A stretch of DNA of 64,000 nt from contig NZ_AP024488.1 in NCBI RefSeq assembly GCF_021654575.1, positions 3,433,501 through 3,497,500 on the forward strand. The letters run 5' to 3'. Below the pieces are notes generated by a model. It did no database searches. It worked only from the letters and a program-made list of their open reading frames with translations, and was not told the origin of the DNA. Each line of letters starts with the position of its first letter. The stretch's first letter is position 1. The translations under genes and the position numbers were made by a program. The DNA comes from Desulfoluna limicola. Lineage in GTDB: Bacteria > Desulfobacterota > Desulfobacteria > Desulfobacterales > Desulfolunaceae. Of this stretch, positions 1 to 8,700 are shown piece after piece.

Positions 1-960
1 ACTCTTCATTGAAATCTTCATCAACCTCATTCTTTCTTGAACAAGAGTATAGTTGGACAATACATAATTAATACTCATAGATATTGCATCAGGTGATAAC
101 TCGGTGAAAATGACGCCCTTATCAAAGAAATTTTTTTGTGTTTCTGTATTCGATACAATTAATGGCTTCTCTAAAGCAACGGCTTCATACGACCCACATG
201 TTAAAGTATACTCTTGTGTTGTGAGTGCCATAATTATTTTTGACTTTGAAAGTAAATTGATGTAATCTTGTTCGGCTAAATACCCGGTTAAGATGAAATT
301 ATGAGATAATCGTTTAATCCTTCTGATCTGTTTGTTTTTATTATAATCTCCCGTCACTAATATATCACACACACCCCTAAGATAACTTGCGGCTACAGCA
401 ACTTCTTCAATTGGTTCATCATCAGAGAATGAACATATACATACGACATCATCTAAAGCGCTTGGAGAATTTTTACTCATTACTGTTAGTGATGGTATTT
501 TATCTTCTAAAACAAAACCTCGCCCACCCATTGATTCAATTAGGTCTTTTAAACATTTGTTCGTAACTACCGTTAAGTCAGCTTCCTTTATCGTCTGTGA
601 ACTAAGATAATGAAACATTCTGTATTTAAGTTCTTTGGAATTCTTTTTTTCAATCTTAAAATTTGAGTGCCTATCAACCACAAGATAAAATTTAAGTATC
701 TTTTTAGCTAAGCATACAATGAATGTTAAAACCACTGATGGATTTTGAACAACTATAAAATTTGGTTTCTTTAACATGATAAAAAAAAGAGTTTTAGTGA
801 TCAAAACAGGGTACTTCGTAGCTCTAAATCTCTGAAAAATTTCGAATGTTTTAATATACTTATATTCAATACCATAATTTTTAGATAACTCTTTGGATCT
901 TCGATGATCCTCCCACGTCAGCCACACGCCCATATTTTTCAGAATATTTCCGTTATTCAT
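1..960 (-). CDS. Glycosyltransferase, GT4-like, C-terminus cut by the window edge
   Basis: Reading the minus strand from an ATG at 960 gives 320 codons open to the window edge, so the gene is partial. The protein starts MNNGNILKNMGVWLTWEDHR. The second half looks like a GT-B retaining glycosyltransferase: an FILTGYLAEQDYINLLSKSK stretch is followed by a TCGSYEAVALEKPLIVSN block, the usual nucleotide-sugar-binding helix with Glu residues. An AGGATAGGG ribosome site lies just upstream. It is the last visible gene of the leftward exopolysaccharide cluster. Codon use is strongly A+T-rich, unlike the genes from 4 kb rightward, which suggests separate acquisition. The sugar and acceptor cannot be deduced. 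Confidence 0.85.
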   Translation of the reverse strand, partial: MNNGNILKNMGVWLTWEDHRRSKELSKNYGIEYKYIKTFEIFQRFRATKYPVLITKTLFFIMLKKPNFIVVQNPSVVLTFIVCLAKKILKFYLVVDRHSNFKIEKKNSKELKYRMFHYLSSQTIKEADLTVVTNKCLKDLIESMGGRGFVLEDKIPSLTVMSKNSPSALDDVVCICSFSDDEPIEEVAVAASYLRGVCDILVTGDYNKNKQIRRIKRLSHNFILTGYLAEQDYINLLSKSKIIMALTTQEYTLTCGSYEAVALEKPLIVSNTETQKNFFDKGVIFTELSPDAISMSINYVLSNYTLVQERMRLMKISMKS

Positions 961-978
961 AGATACCCTATCCTTAGC

Positions 979-996
979 AGGATCATTATCCTGCAA
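979..996. repeat. Short perfect inverted repeat between two glycosyltransferase genes
   Basis: GCAGGAT-CATT-ATCCTGC forms a 7-bp stem with a 4-base loop in the 204-bp gap between two leftward genes. It sits directly upstream of the ribosome site of the edge gene. It lacks a T-tract, so it is a poor intrinsic terminator; an RNA-stability or attenuating role is only a guess. Nothing else was recognised between 961 and 1164. Confidence 0.4.
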
Positions 997-1164
997 ACCA
1001 AATCATCCGAATTCAATTTAATTATCCTATGTTCTTTCATCAACTTGAATACGATGGAAATCATTCGAAACATGATTCATCTAAATTCCAAGAGATACAT
1101 CTTTACCTTCACCTTTTGCTGAAAACAGTTCATCTAACAGACATTTCTGATATAAAACGAGTCC

Positions 1165-2328
1165 TCAAAATTTTAAAAGACTTAGAACTCGTTTTTCAAT
1201 TATTTTCGCTTGAGCCTTTACATCAAACAAACTTATGGCACGGTCAACATATTTCATCGCATTCTGTATAGAGGGGCTTTTCATTTCATCTAATATTGCA
1301 TCAGCAAGGGCCCTACTGTCTCGAGAAGGAATTTTCCTTGCGGATAACTTATTATCAGTCATGATTTCCCTTAGCCCCCTGCAGTCAGTCCCAATGACCG
1401 GAACCCCAGCAACCATGGCCTCCATGGGAATTAGTGGGCATGCTTCCCAAAGCGATGGTATAGCCAAAACATTGAGTCCTTTCAGTGACACCGCAACATT
1501 GGAGGTAAAAGGCAGAAAAATAAAATAGTTAGATAAACGCTTTCTACGTATCATATTTTGCTCTTCACGGATAAATCCTCCCCACCCAAAACAAATAACT
1601 TTAAACGGAAAGTCTACGTTCTCTTTTCTGTCTATAATTTCCACAGCATCAATAAGGTACCGAAATCCCTTGGGAGCCATAAAACGCCCCATGAAGCCGA
1701 CTAAAAACGTTTTGGGATCAAGCTTCAACTCCTCTTGAAAATTACGCCGTTCAGAGATATGAAACTGAGATATCATGATCCCATTTCGTGCTACAAAGCT
1801 TTTATCCTCAAATCGTTTCAGTAAAGGCAAGTGGTGATAAAAATTTTTTTTTGCTTCATGAGATACGTAATGAATTTTGTCAATTAGAATCAAACCAGCA
1901 ATCAGTGTAGCCTTTTTGATTACGCCAATAATACCACTAAACTGATTGTCATTAAACGAATCATGTGAAGTCATGAGATGGGGAATACTAAAAAGTTTGG
2001 CTGGTATGGAGCACAGGAGACCTGCGGAAATTCCATGGGAATGGATAATATCAACATCATCACGATTAATGCACTTCATGGTACCTAAAAAAAGGCGATT
2101 GTAAACATTACCACTATATTTTATTGCTACCCACTTTATTTCATAATCTTTGAGATCTTTAGCGAGGACTTTAAGTTCGTCAAGCTCCGGAGCAAGAATC
2201 GTAAACCGAAACCTGTTGTTATCAAAATGATTGTAAACATAGCGACAAAAGGTACGTATCCCTCCCACTGGCCATCTCATCACGATGAGCATATGAATCT
2301 TATCAGAATGTAATCTTTTTTTCCTCAA
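1165..2328 (-). CDS. Glycosyltransferase family 4 (GT-B fold)
   Basis: Predicted retaining glycosyltransferase of exopolysaccharide assembly, acting at the cytoplasmic face. The N-terminal domain has the acceptor-side loop MRWPVGGIRTF and an IIHSHG strand. The C-terminal domain has VGFMGRFMAPKGFRYLIDA and the EX7E element WEACPLIPMEAMVAGVPVIG, whose two glutamates bind the nucleotide sugar. The start is uncertain. A TTG at 2328 has a well-placed AAAGGTGA site; a TTG at 2355 extends the frame by nine residues but its Shine-Dalgarno is too close. The gap to the upstream GT2 gene is about 35 bp, so co-transcription is likely. It is A+T-rich compared with the middle of the cluster. Confidence 0.88.
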   Translation of the reverse strand: MRKKRLHSDKIHMLIVMRWPVGGIRTFCRYVYNHFDNNRFRFTILAPELDELKVLAKDLKDYEIKWVAIKYSGNVYNRLFLGTMKCINRDDVDIIHSHGISAGLLCSIPAKLFSIPHLMTSHDSFNDNQFSGIIGVIKKATLIAGLILIDKIHYVSHEAKKNFYHHLPLLKRFEDKSFVARNGIMISQFHISERRNFQEELKLDPKTFLVGFMGRFMAPKGFRYLIDAVEIIDRKENVDFPFKVICFGWGGFIREEQNMIRRKRLSNYFIFLPFTSNVAVSLKGLNVLAIPSLWEACPLIPMEAMVAGVPVIGTDCRGLREIMTDNKLSARKIPSRDSRALADAILDEMKSPSIQNAMKYVDRAISLFDVKAQAKIIEKRVLSLLKF

Positions 2329-2362
2329 TAAGTCACCTTTACGCCTGCAGAACAAGGCCCCT

Positions 2363-3247
2363 TTAATGATGGTTCCCTACTTTTTCCAGCCCGGTTAATA
2401 CCCTGAGCCCCCTTAACGGATCAAAGAATCCGGACTTTAAAAGACAGACCATCGCCCTATCGTAAGACTTCTCCGCCAAATAGCATTGTCCTAACCTAAA
2501 ATTGAGGACAGCTAATCTCTTCATTTTTATTCTTAATCCGTAATCATACCTGACACATGACTTTTTAAGGATCACAAAACCGGTTAACCACCGCCTCAAG
2601 GCATGCCTTCCGCTTTGAGAGTCTGAATGCTGCCTGTAGTACCAGAGAATATGATCAATATAAGCGGCTTTCGTGACCTCCATGATACGAATCCCCATAT
2701 CGTGATCCTGAGCAGAACGCATCGATTCATCAAACCCCCCCACTGTATCGTACACCGTTTTCCTGACCAGTGAGTTTGAGGGAATGTTGAAATGACATGT
2801 CAGAAGCATGCGAGCCGGGTCGTTCGTTTCTTTATGGTCTCTCCCCAGTATGCTGTGGAGTTTATGGCCCTTTTGATCTATGTACCATCCGTTCCCGTAA
2901 ACGACCCCAACGTCGGGGTGGGACTCCAGACATGCGACCTGAAGGGATATCTTATTCGGGGCGAAAAGGTCATCGCTGTCCAGAATGGCGATATACTTTC
3001 CCGTGGCCACTGAAAGGCCGAGGTTTATCGACGCAGACTGCCCCTTATTCGCCCTATCGGGATGCTCCAAAAGAAGAACCCGGTGTCCAAATTTTTCTAG
3101 TATTTTACGCGTTTCGTCGGTACTGCCGTCATCAACAGCTATGATCTCTATATGTTGATAAGTTTGTTTCAATACACTGTGAATGGTCTCTTCAATATAA
3201 GATTCCCTGTTGTAACATGGAATGACAACAGACACTCTGGGGTCCAT
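2363..3247 (-). CDS. Glycosyltransferase family 2 (GT-A fold)
   Basis: Inverting-type family 2 glycosyltransferase of 294 residues. It opens with the classic VSVVIPCYNRESYIEETI strand-helix, followed by AVDDGSTDET (nucleotide binding) and AILDSDDLFAPNKI, which carries the metal-binding DxD. A later SAQDHDMGIRIME stretch supplies the usual ED-like catalytic-base region. The C-terminal 70 residues are basic and tetratricopeptide-like (FRLGQCYLAEKSYDRAMVC). There is no membrane segment, so it is probably a soluble or peripheral enzyme adding one sugar of the repeat unit. It lies about 30 bp downstream of the O-antigen-ligase-like gene and reads in the same direction. Confidence 0.9.
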   Translation of the reverse strand: MDPRVSVVIPCYNRESYIEETIHSVLKQTYQHIEIIAVDDGSTDETRKILEKFGHRVLLLEHPDRANKGQSASINLGLSVATGKYIAILDSDDLFAPNKISLQVACLESHPDVGVVYGNGWYIDQKGHKLHSILGRDHKETNDPARMLLTCHFNIPSNSLVRKTVYDTVGGFDESMRSAQDHDMGIRIMEVTKAAYIDHILWYYRQHSDSQSGRHALRRWLTGFVILKKSCVRYDYGLRIKMKRLAVLNFRLGQCYLAEKSYDRAMVCLLKSGFFDPLRGLRVLTGLEKVGNHH

Positions 3248-3277
3248 AATGCCCTGTCCCTCCTCTCCTGGGGTTAA

Positions 3278-4567
3278 TCAGGTGGCCTGAATTATAGGAG
3301 CGTTATAGATCGCGTTATCACATGGTTCAACTTTGGACTCGCCGAGGCTTATGGAGGCTATTCTACAGCAGGCAACTGCCAGCCCACCTATAAGGTACCA
3401 CTCCCAACGATTCAAACTGAAACATGAAAATGTGTAGAGAAGATGCATCTGTATCCAGACAATCAGGGCAGTTGAAATGTGATAATAAAACCCCGGCGGA
3501 CGTTGTTCAGAAAGACACTTTCGAAGAGAGTAAAGACTGGACAAGAGGTATTTAATATACACCATAAAAATACAAAAACCAAGAATTCCTGTCTCTTGCA
3601 TTATCTCAAAATACATGTTGTGTGTAATCTGAGCGCTGCCTATGGTGTTGTAATTAACCTCCCTGGTGGTACCAATTCCATGCCCTACCACCGGACTGTT
3701 CAATACGTTCTCAAAGTTTCTTTTTAGTCCGTTAATTCTACCCATGGCGGTATCGCTTCCCGCAACGTCTTTTTTTACAATGGAAAGGTAGCGCGTTTGT
3801 AGAGCCGGACCCATTTTGACGCTGGCGACAATCACAACAGGGACAAGCAGAATCACCCCTAAGATGAGGGCTTTCTTTCTTTTTTCCGAGTACCAGATTA
3901 TCTGCATCAAAACAAACAGAAGGCAAATCATGCCGCTTCTTGCCCCCGTCAAAAGAAATGTATACAAAGCAAGTGGGGCGTAGCATGCAAAGATCAATTT
4001 TTTAATTTTTGACCCATTCCAGAACAGATAGTACAAAAAAATAAGATGACTGATAATCAGCCATCCGAACTGTGTGGGGTTCAGCACATCCATGGGGCTG
4101 GACGCAAGTCGCAGAAGAGAGGAGCCCTCTCCCCCGGATGCCGAATAGGCAACACTCCCCCAATACCCCTCCCTCACATGAAGGTACAGCGATTCCATGG
4201 TTCGAAAAACCTGGCAAAGGAGAAAAACACCCACAAACACCTTCAGTTTTTTTCCCGTATCAACCAGATAAATCGTAAAAAAGAAAAATGGAACAACCTT
4301 TGCGAAATTTGCAAGACCGACATGAACCACGGACCCAGGATACGTCACCAAAGGAATGGCCGCGATCACATAAATCACAAAGGCAACTAATGCCCGTGAC
4401 GGTTTTGATTCCGATAGGCGGAAATGATGTATCTTAGTGAGTGCCATGGTTACAAGAGTCAGGGTCATCAACAAAAGATCAAGTCGCAGTGATCCCAGCG
4501 CTGGAAATCGAGCCGTCAAGTGAAGAAAAAAGCTGACAATGAAACAGAGATATAAAATAAAAGACAT
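3278..4567 (-). CDS. O-antigen ligase / Wzy-type polymerase family membrane protein
   Basis: A 429-residue polytopic protein with about ten hydrophobic segments. It matches the Wzy_C / O-antigen-ligase pattern: a TGARSGMICLLFVLMQ helix, then a large periplasmic loop with VVGHGIGTTREVNYN and THNMYFEIMQETGILGF, whose His and Gln/Glu residues are typical of these enzymes. The family either polymerises lipid-linked repeat units in the periplasm (Wzy) or ligates glycan to a carrier. Next to a Wzx flippase and chain-length protein, polymerase is the more likely role, but sequence alone cannot decide. The 139-bp gap to the flippase gene holds no obvious feature. Confidence 0.85.
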   Translation of the reverse strand: MSFILYLCFIVSFFLHLTARFPALGSLRLDLLLMTLTLVTMALTKIHHFRLSESKPSRALVAFVIYVIAAIPLVTYPGSVVHVGLANFAKVVPFFFFTIYLVDTGKKLKVFVGVFLLCQVFRTMESLYLHVREGYWGSVAYSASGGEGSSLLRLASSPMDVLNPTQFGWLIISHLIFLYYLFWNGSKIKKLIFACYAPLALYTFLLTGARSGMICLLFVLMQIIWYSEKRKKALILGVILLVPVVIVASVKMGPALQTRYLSIVKKDVAGSDTAMGRINGLKRNFENVLNSPVVGHGIGTTREVNYNTIGSAQITHNMYFEIMQETGILGFCIFMVYIKYLLSSLYSLRKCLSEQRPPGFYYHISTALIVWIQMHLLYTFSCFSLNRWEWYLIGGLAVACCRIASISLGESKVEPCDNAIYNAPIIQAT

Positions 4568-4706
4568 GGGTGGACTCTTTCACTTAGGGTAAACATGCAT
4601 GAAAAACAGACACATTCCCATTTCACAGGATGTTCCAGATATTGAATCGAACCATTCGAGTAAAAGTCACAATGCCAACCGATATGTAGCTGAGGTCATC
4701 GCCTCT

Positions 4707-6245
4707 TTACAGCAGCTGTTTTGCGGCCGTCCTTGCCCCCATCAAACGATCTTTCAGAGTTTGTCGAATGAATGCTCTTTCCTTTTTTTCCATGGAAAAG
4801 AGAGCAAAGAGAAACAAAAAAACAAAGGACGTCGTCACCGCACCAAAAATGATATTGAAATAACTGTTCATGTGAACCTGTATCGTCAACCAGTGGAGAG
4901 AGCCCAAAGCCCCAAGAGAGGGCACCAGAAGCGGAAGATGAACCATTCGTATGCAATCCGTGACTCGAAGATCCAGGTGCTTGCATACCGACACCAGAAT
5001 AAAGGGCTCAGCAATCAGCGCGGGAATCAACGTGGCAACGGCGACCCCTTCTTTGTCAAATACAGTGACCAGCCCTATACTTAGCGTGATATTGCAGATT
5101 GCTTCAACGGTTCGAATTTTTGCAAGCACACCGTGCCTGTTCACACCGGTCAACACCCTGCCATGAAAAGGATTCAGATAGGGAAGCATATGTGCGATCA
5201 GAATGATATAGAGAACAGTCCGGCCTTTTTCCGAAAATTCCGGGCCCATCCAGGTTGCAATAAATCCAGGTCCCAGATACCAGATGCCCAGCATCATCAG
5301 CACAGCGATTGCAGTCACATACCGCGATGCGACAAGAAAATACGTGCGAAGTTGAGCATGTTCCCCCCTGGCACTGAGGTCGCTGAACACTGGCATGAAA
5401 TTTTGCGTAATAACGGAAATCATGTTGACGGCGTTGCGGACAAAATTTACAGGGATGACATAGAGGGTTACCACCGCTGGCCCAAGAAAAACGCCGATAA
5501 CAACGGAGTCCGTGCTTTTGGAGAGACGCGAGGCAATCCCCAAAACAAAGCTTTTAAGCCCGAAGCCAAAGATTGGTTTAAATGTCTGCTTGGAAAGACA
5601 CTTTAACTGGAAACGGTGCCCCCCAAACCGGGGGCGGGACAGAAGAAGTCCGTAAATACAGACCTTGATCGAGAAGCCGGCTGAATTAAAGATGGCAAGG
5701 GCGAGAAGCCCGTACCCCCGTGACAGGACGATGTAAGCTGCTATGGACCCCACAACCGTATTGATGGCTGTGATGACATTGGTCAATCCGTAGCGTTGAT
5801 ACCCATGGAGAAAGCTTTGAAAAACAGCCCCAATAAAAACAGTCACGGACTGGATGCCAATAATTAGGATAAAAATTGTATATTTCTTCGGAGAATCACC
5901 CGGTTGAGAAATCAGCTCGGGACAACCGAATGCCCACAGGGTGAAACAAAGAAATGATACCAGCGAGAGCCCAATCATAAACAAAAGTGAGGTGCTGTAC
6001 AATCGGTCTAACTCATCGTGGTTTCCCTCAGCATTGTACTTGGCCACAAAACGGATAATCGAGGGGGTCAGTCCAAATTGCAGCAAGCCCATATACCCGA
6101 CGACAGACATGACGATTTCCCAGATACCGTAATCATACTTCCCCAGTGCCCTGACAATCACCGGTGACATGATAAAGGTGACAGCCAGTTTCAAAAGCAT
6201 CATGCTGACATTGGAGAACGAGTTGGTCAGAAGCCTTCGTTTCAA
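4707..6245 (-). CDS. Wzx-type polysaccharide flippase (MOP superfamily)
   Basis: A 512-residue membrane protein with 12-14 predicted helices, the usual size for Wzx/RfbX flippases that move undecaprenyl-diphosphate-linked repeat units across the inner membrane. Typical features are the N-terminal NSFSNVSMMLLKLAVTFIMS helix, the following RALGKYDYGIWEIVMSVVGY and a central GFGLKSFVLGIASRLSKSTD repeat of the first half. Translation starts at TTG, and the TTGA sequence overlaps the stop of the preceding glycosyltransferase by 4 bp, which indicates translational coupling. It supplies the export step between the cytoplasmic glycosyltransferases and the polymerase-like gene downstream. Confidence 0.88.
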   Translation of the reverse strand: MKRRLLTNSFSNVSMMLLKLAVTFIMSPVIVRALGKYDYGIWEIVMSVVGYMGLLQFGLTPSIIRFVAKYNAEGNHDELDRLYSTSLLFMIGLSLVSFLCFTLWAFGCPELISQPGDSPKKYTIFILIIGIQSVTVFIGAVFQSFLHGYQRYGLTNVITAINTVVGSIAAYIVLSRGYGLLALAIFNSAGFSIKVCIYGLLLSRPRFGGHRFQLKCLSKQTFKPIFGFGLKSFVLGIASRLSKSTDSVVIGVFLGPAVVTLYVIPVNFVRNAVNMISVITQNFMPVFSDLSARGEHAQLRTYFLVASRYVTAIAVLMMLGIWYLGPGFIATWMGPEFSEKGRTVLYIILIAHMLPYLNPFHGRVLTGVNRHGVLAKIRTVEAICNITLSIGLVTVFDKEGVAVATLIPALIAEPFILVSVCKHLDLRVTDCIRMVHLPLLVPSLGALGSLHWLTIQVHMNSYFNIIFGAVTTSFVFLFLFALFSMEKKERAFIRQTLKDRLMGARTAAKQLL

Positions 6246-7579
6246 AGCTTTACCTCACACGCCAGAATCTCTTTCATCCTGTTGAACACCGCCACCTCCT
6301 CAAACACCTCCACCCCCTCGAAGGTAAACGGGGAAGGTGCTCGGCCCCACTTTCTACCCATCTCCGTCTCCAGGATGTCGATAATGGCCTTATGGTCTTC
6401 GCCTGTGACCACATAACCACTGTTTGTCTGTCGGATGATGCGGGCCATCTCCCCTTCCCGAACAACGGCCAGGATGGGTGTTCTGCAACCGAGGTATTCA
6501 AAGAGTTTTGAGGTGAGCCACCCAGGTCGTGTGCGATGCCCTATCCCTGCCGATATCAGGAGGAGGTCACAGCACTTGATTCGCCTGATGGCCTCTTCGT
6601 GGGACACCCTAGGGACAAACGAAACCCATGGTTCCAGGCCAAGGGACTGAATGACGTCAACAACCGCCTTTGTTCTTGAGCCCACCAGCTGCACCTGAAA
6701 TCGACAGGCAAGACGTTGCTGCTTCTCTTGATCCATGCCATCCACCCACGTCCTGAGTGCCCTGAAAAAAGTGAAGGGGTCTTTATTCGGATAAAAAACA
6801 CCGGTGTACCCTATGGTAAATACATATGGGGACTTCGAACCATTCTGAGAAAGAAGGCCTTCATCATACGAGTTTGTGACTGTCTTAAACTTGCCGGGGT
6901 CTATTCCCGGATTGCAGGTTACCAAGTTCTGGGTATTGGTCGTTGTCGTGGTCACGACAACCCGCGCCTGTTTCAGAATACGCCGACAAAGCCATTTCTC
7001 GAGAGGGTTGTGAAGTTCAGGTTTTCCGGTTCTCACATAGTCGTCCCAGGGATCCCTGTAATCGGCAACCCATGGGACCCCCAACCGTTTGGACAACACA
7101 AGGCCCGCGACATGAATGGAGTGAGGTGGCGAAGTCGTCAGCAGAAGACAGCCCGGACTCTTGCGGATCAATGATTCTGCGCACCTCAGGAATTGGGGAA
7201 CCAAACGAATATCAAGGTCAGGAAGGGCAAAGCGATTTATGATGTCTCGCGCGTTTCCAAAGGCCCGGGCCCAGATTCTCGACTCCACACTCATTTGTGA
7301 AGGGCCCGTTTTCACCTCAGGTTGAAACAAGGGAGCCACAAAGCTCTTCCCCATTTCGGAAACGGCATAGTGCTCCCCCGTTATGTAGTGTATCTGCGTG
7401 CCCGGGGGCAATTTTTCAATCAAAGAGAAGTCTCGGATATGATGATTCTCGGGTTTCCGCGTGAGAACAACACATCGCCAGCCATTGTTCCCAAGGTGCC
7501 GAACCAACCGAAATGGCCTTAAGGCCCCCACCACATTCTCAGGTGGGAAATAATGGGTCATTATCAAAATTGTTTTCAA
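6242..7579 (-). CDS. Glycosyltransferase family 4, WcaI/CapM-like
   Basis: A 445-residue GT-B glycosyltransferase when started at the TTG at 7579, which follows a CAGGG site. A longer frame reaches 7642 but would overlap the deacetylase gene. The protein starts MKTILIMTHYFPPENVVGAL, then has LLLTTSPPHSIHVAGLVLSK and a PWVADYRDPWDDY motif seen in this subfamily. The C-terminal domain contains FTIGYTGVFYPNKDPFTFFR and SKLFEYLGCRTPILAVV, where the Glu belongs to the sugar-nucleotide site. Its stop overlaps the Wzx start by 4 bp. It probably transfers one sugar of the exopolysaccharide repeat unit; donor unknown. Confidence 0.87.
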   Translation of the reverse strand: MKTILIMTHYFPPENVVGALRPFRLVRHLGNNGWRCVVLTRKPENHHIRDFSLIEKLPPGTQIHYITGEHYAVSEMGKSFVAPLFQPEVKTGPSQMSVESRIWARAFGNARDIINRFALPDLDIRLVPQFLRCAESLIRKSPGCLLLTTSPPHSIHVAGLVLSKRLGVPWVADYRDPWDDYVRTGKPELHNPLEKWLCRRILKQARVVVTTTTTNTQNLVTCNPGIDPGKFKTVTNSYDEGLLSQNGSKSPYVFTIGYTGVFYPNKDPFTFFRALRTWVDGMDQEKQQRLACRFQVQLVGSRTKAVVDVIQSLGLEPWVSFVPRVSHEEAIRRIKCCDLLLISAGIGHRTRPGWLTSKLFEYLGCRTPILAVVREGEMARIIRQTNSGYVVTGEDHKAIIDILETEMGRKWGRAPSPFTFEGVEVFEEVAVFNRMKEILACEVKL

Positions 7580-7598
7580 ATAGTTACCCTGAAATCGC

Positions 7599-8606
7599 TT
7601 AGCATCTTGTGAAGTATTTCTGAAGGAACATCTCCATCCCACCTATCTTCCAATGGCTTTCAGGTAGATCACTATTCAATGAAATCCGAGGAACATGATA
7701 AAAATCAGGGAAGTCGGGGGTTACACCGAATACAGCCCCCCTGTACCCAGCATTTCTGACATGTCGAACCACCCTTTCATCGATGTCACCAGGAGCACTG
7801 TTGGGGTAGCAAAAGGTGCCAACCCGAATCCCGAGTTTTGTCTCAAGCTCCGCTTTGGAAGCATAAATTTCATCATAAAGTTGTTGGGGCAATATCTTCG
7901 AAAGAATGGGATGGTTCATTGTATGGCTTCCAATCTCAATCCCCTGCTCAGACATTTCACGAAGTTCACCCCAACTCACTGGGGCATATTCATTGGGTAT
8001 ATAGTCGGGAACAATGACCCCAAGATGCGTTTCAACGGATCGTATCAACTGCCATTTTGCTTCATTCGACACAGCAATACCCCAGTCCGTCAACGCCCGC
8101 CATGCGATCTCCCTCTGACTATCCGTGGCAATCGAACACTTGAAATTGCGCCCCTCAAAGTGGATATCACACTCTGTCTGACGGGTATTTTTGATGGCAT
8201 AATCAAGTCGGTCGGGCCAGAGCCATACCTTTCGATTGAGAAAATTCACCGTGACAAAAAATGTCGCCTCAAGTCCTCTCTTCCTCAACTCAGGAAACCC
8301 GAACTGATAAAAATCACGATATCCATCGTCAATGGTTATAACAGCGAGATGATCCAACACCTTCTGCCCCGCCATGGCCATGGACAGGTACTCCCCAAAG
8401 GAGACCACCTGATACCTCATCTTGATCTCGTCAAGATGATGACCAAAGGTCGTCGCATCCATTTTGTGTTTTGAAGGACTCATGCCATCACAAAACCGAT
8501 GGTATATAAATATTTTCGGGTTAATCCCTCTGGTTACATGCTTTACCACGGAGCCAAACCCTGGAAGAGAGACCGCCATCTGTTTCAAAGACCTTCGGAC
8601 ATTCAT
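7599..8606 (-). CDS. Polysaccharide deacetylase family protein (NodB fold)
   Basis: Carbohydrate esterase 4-like protein, 335 residues from the ATG at 8606, which follows a purine-rich GGGGGGGATGGGG site; a GTG start at 8648 is less likely. Conserved motifs are AVITIDDGYRDF (catalytic and metal Asp pair), IEIGSHTMNHPILS (the two zinc His) and GTFCYPNSAPGD. A YHRF motif occurs near residue 36. The family removes N- or O-acetyl groups from glycans. A middle insertion of about 60 residues between motifs 1 and 2 is longer than in the exosortase-associated deacetylase at 16.2-17.1 kb, so the two are not recent duplicates. No signal peptide is evident. Confidence 0.88.
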   Translation of the reverse strand: MNVRRSLKQMAVSLPGFGSVVKHVTRGINPKIFIYHRFCDGMSPSKHKMDATTFGHHLDEIKMRYQVVSFGEYLSMAMAGQKVLDHLAVITIDDGYRDFYQFGFPELRKRGLEATFFVTVNFLNRKVWLWPDRLDYAIKNTRQTECDIHFEGRNFKCSIATDSQREIAWRALTDWGIAVSNEAKWQLIRSVETHLGVIVPDYIPNEYAPVSWGELREMSEQGIEIGSHTMNHPILSKILPQQLYDEIYASKAELETKLGIRVGTFCYPNSAPGDIDERVVRHVRNAGYRGAVFGVTPDFPDFYHVPRISLNSDLPESHWKIGGMEMFLQKYFTRC

Positions 8607-8700
8607 ATCCCCATCCCCCCCTTTTTCGTCCAGGAACGTCTTCCCCACATGTCATCCATCTCACATTAAGCGTATTCATGAATCAATAGGTGTAAAAACC

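Noticed and set aside
904..1271. Plus-strand frames of 72-80 codons
   Set aside because: They run antisense to the edge glycosyltransferase and through its upstream gap, with no ribosome site and atypical composition.
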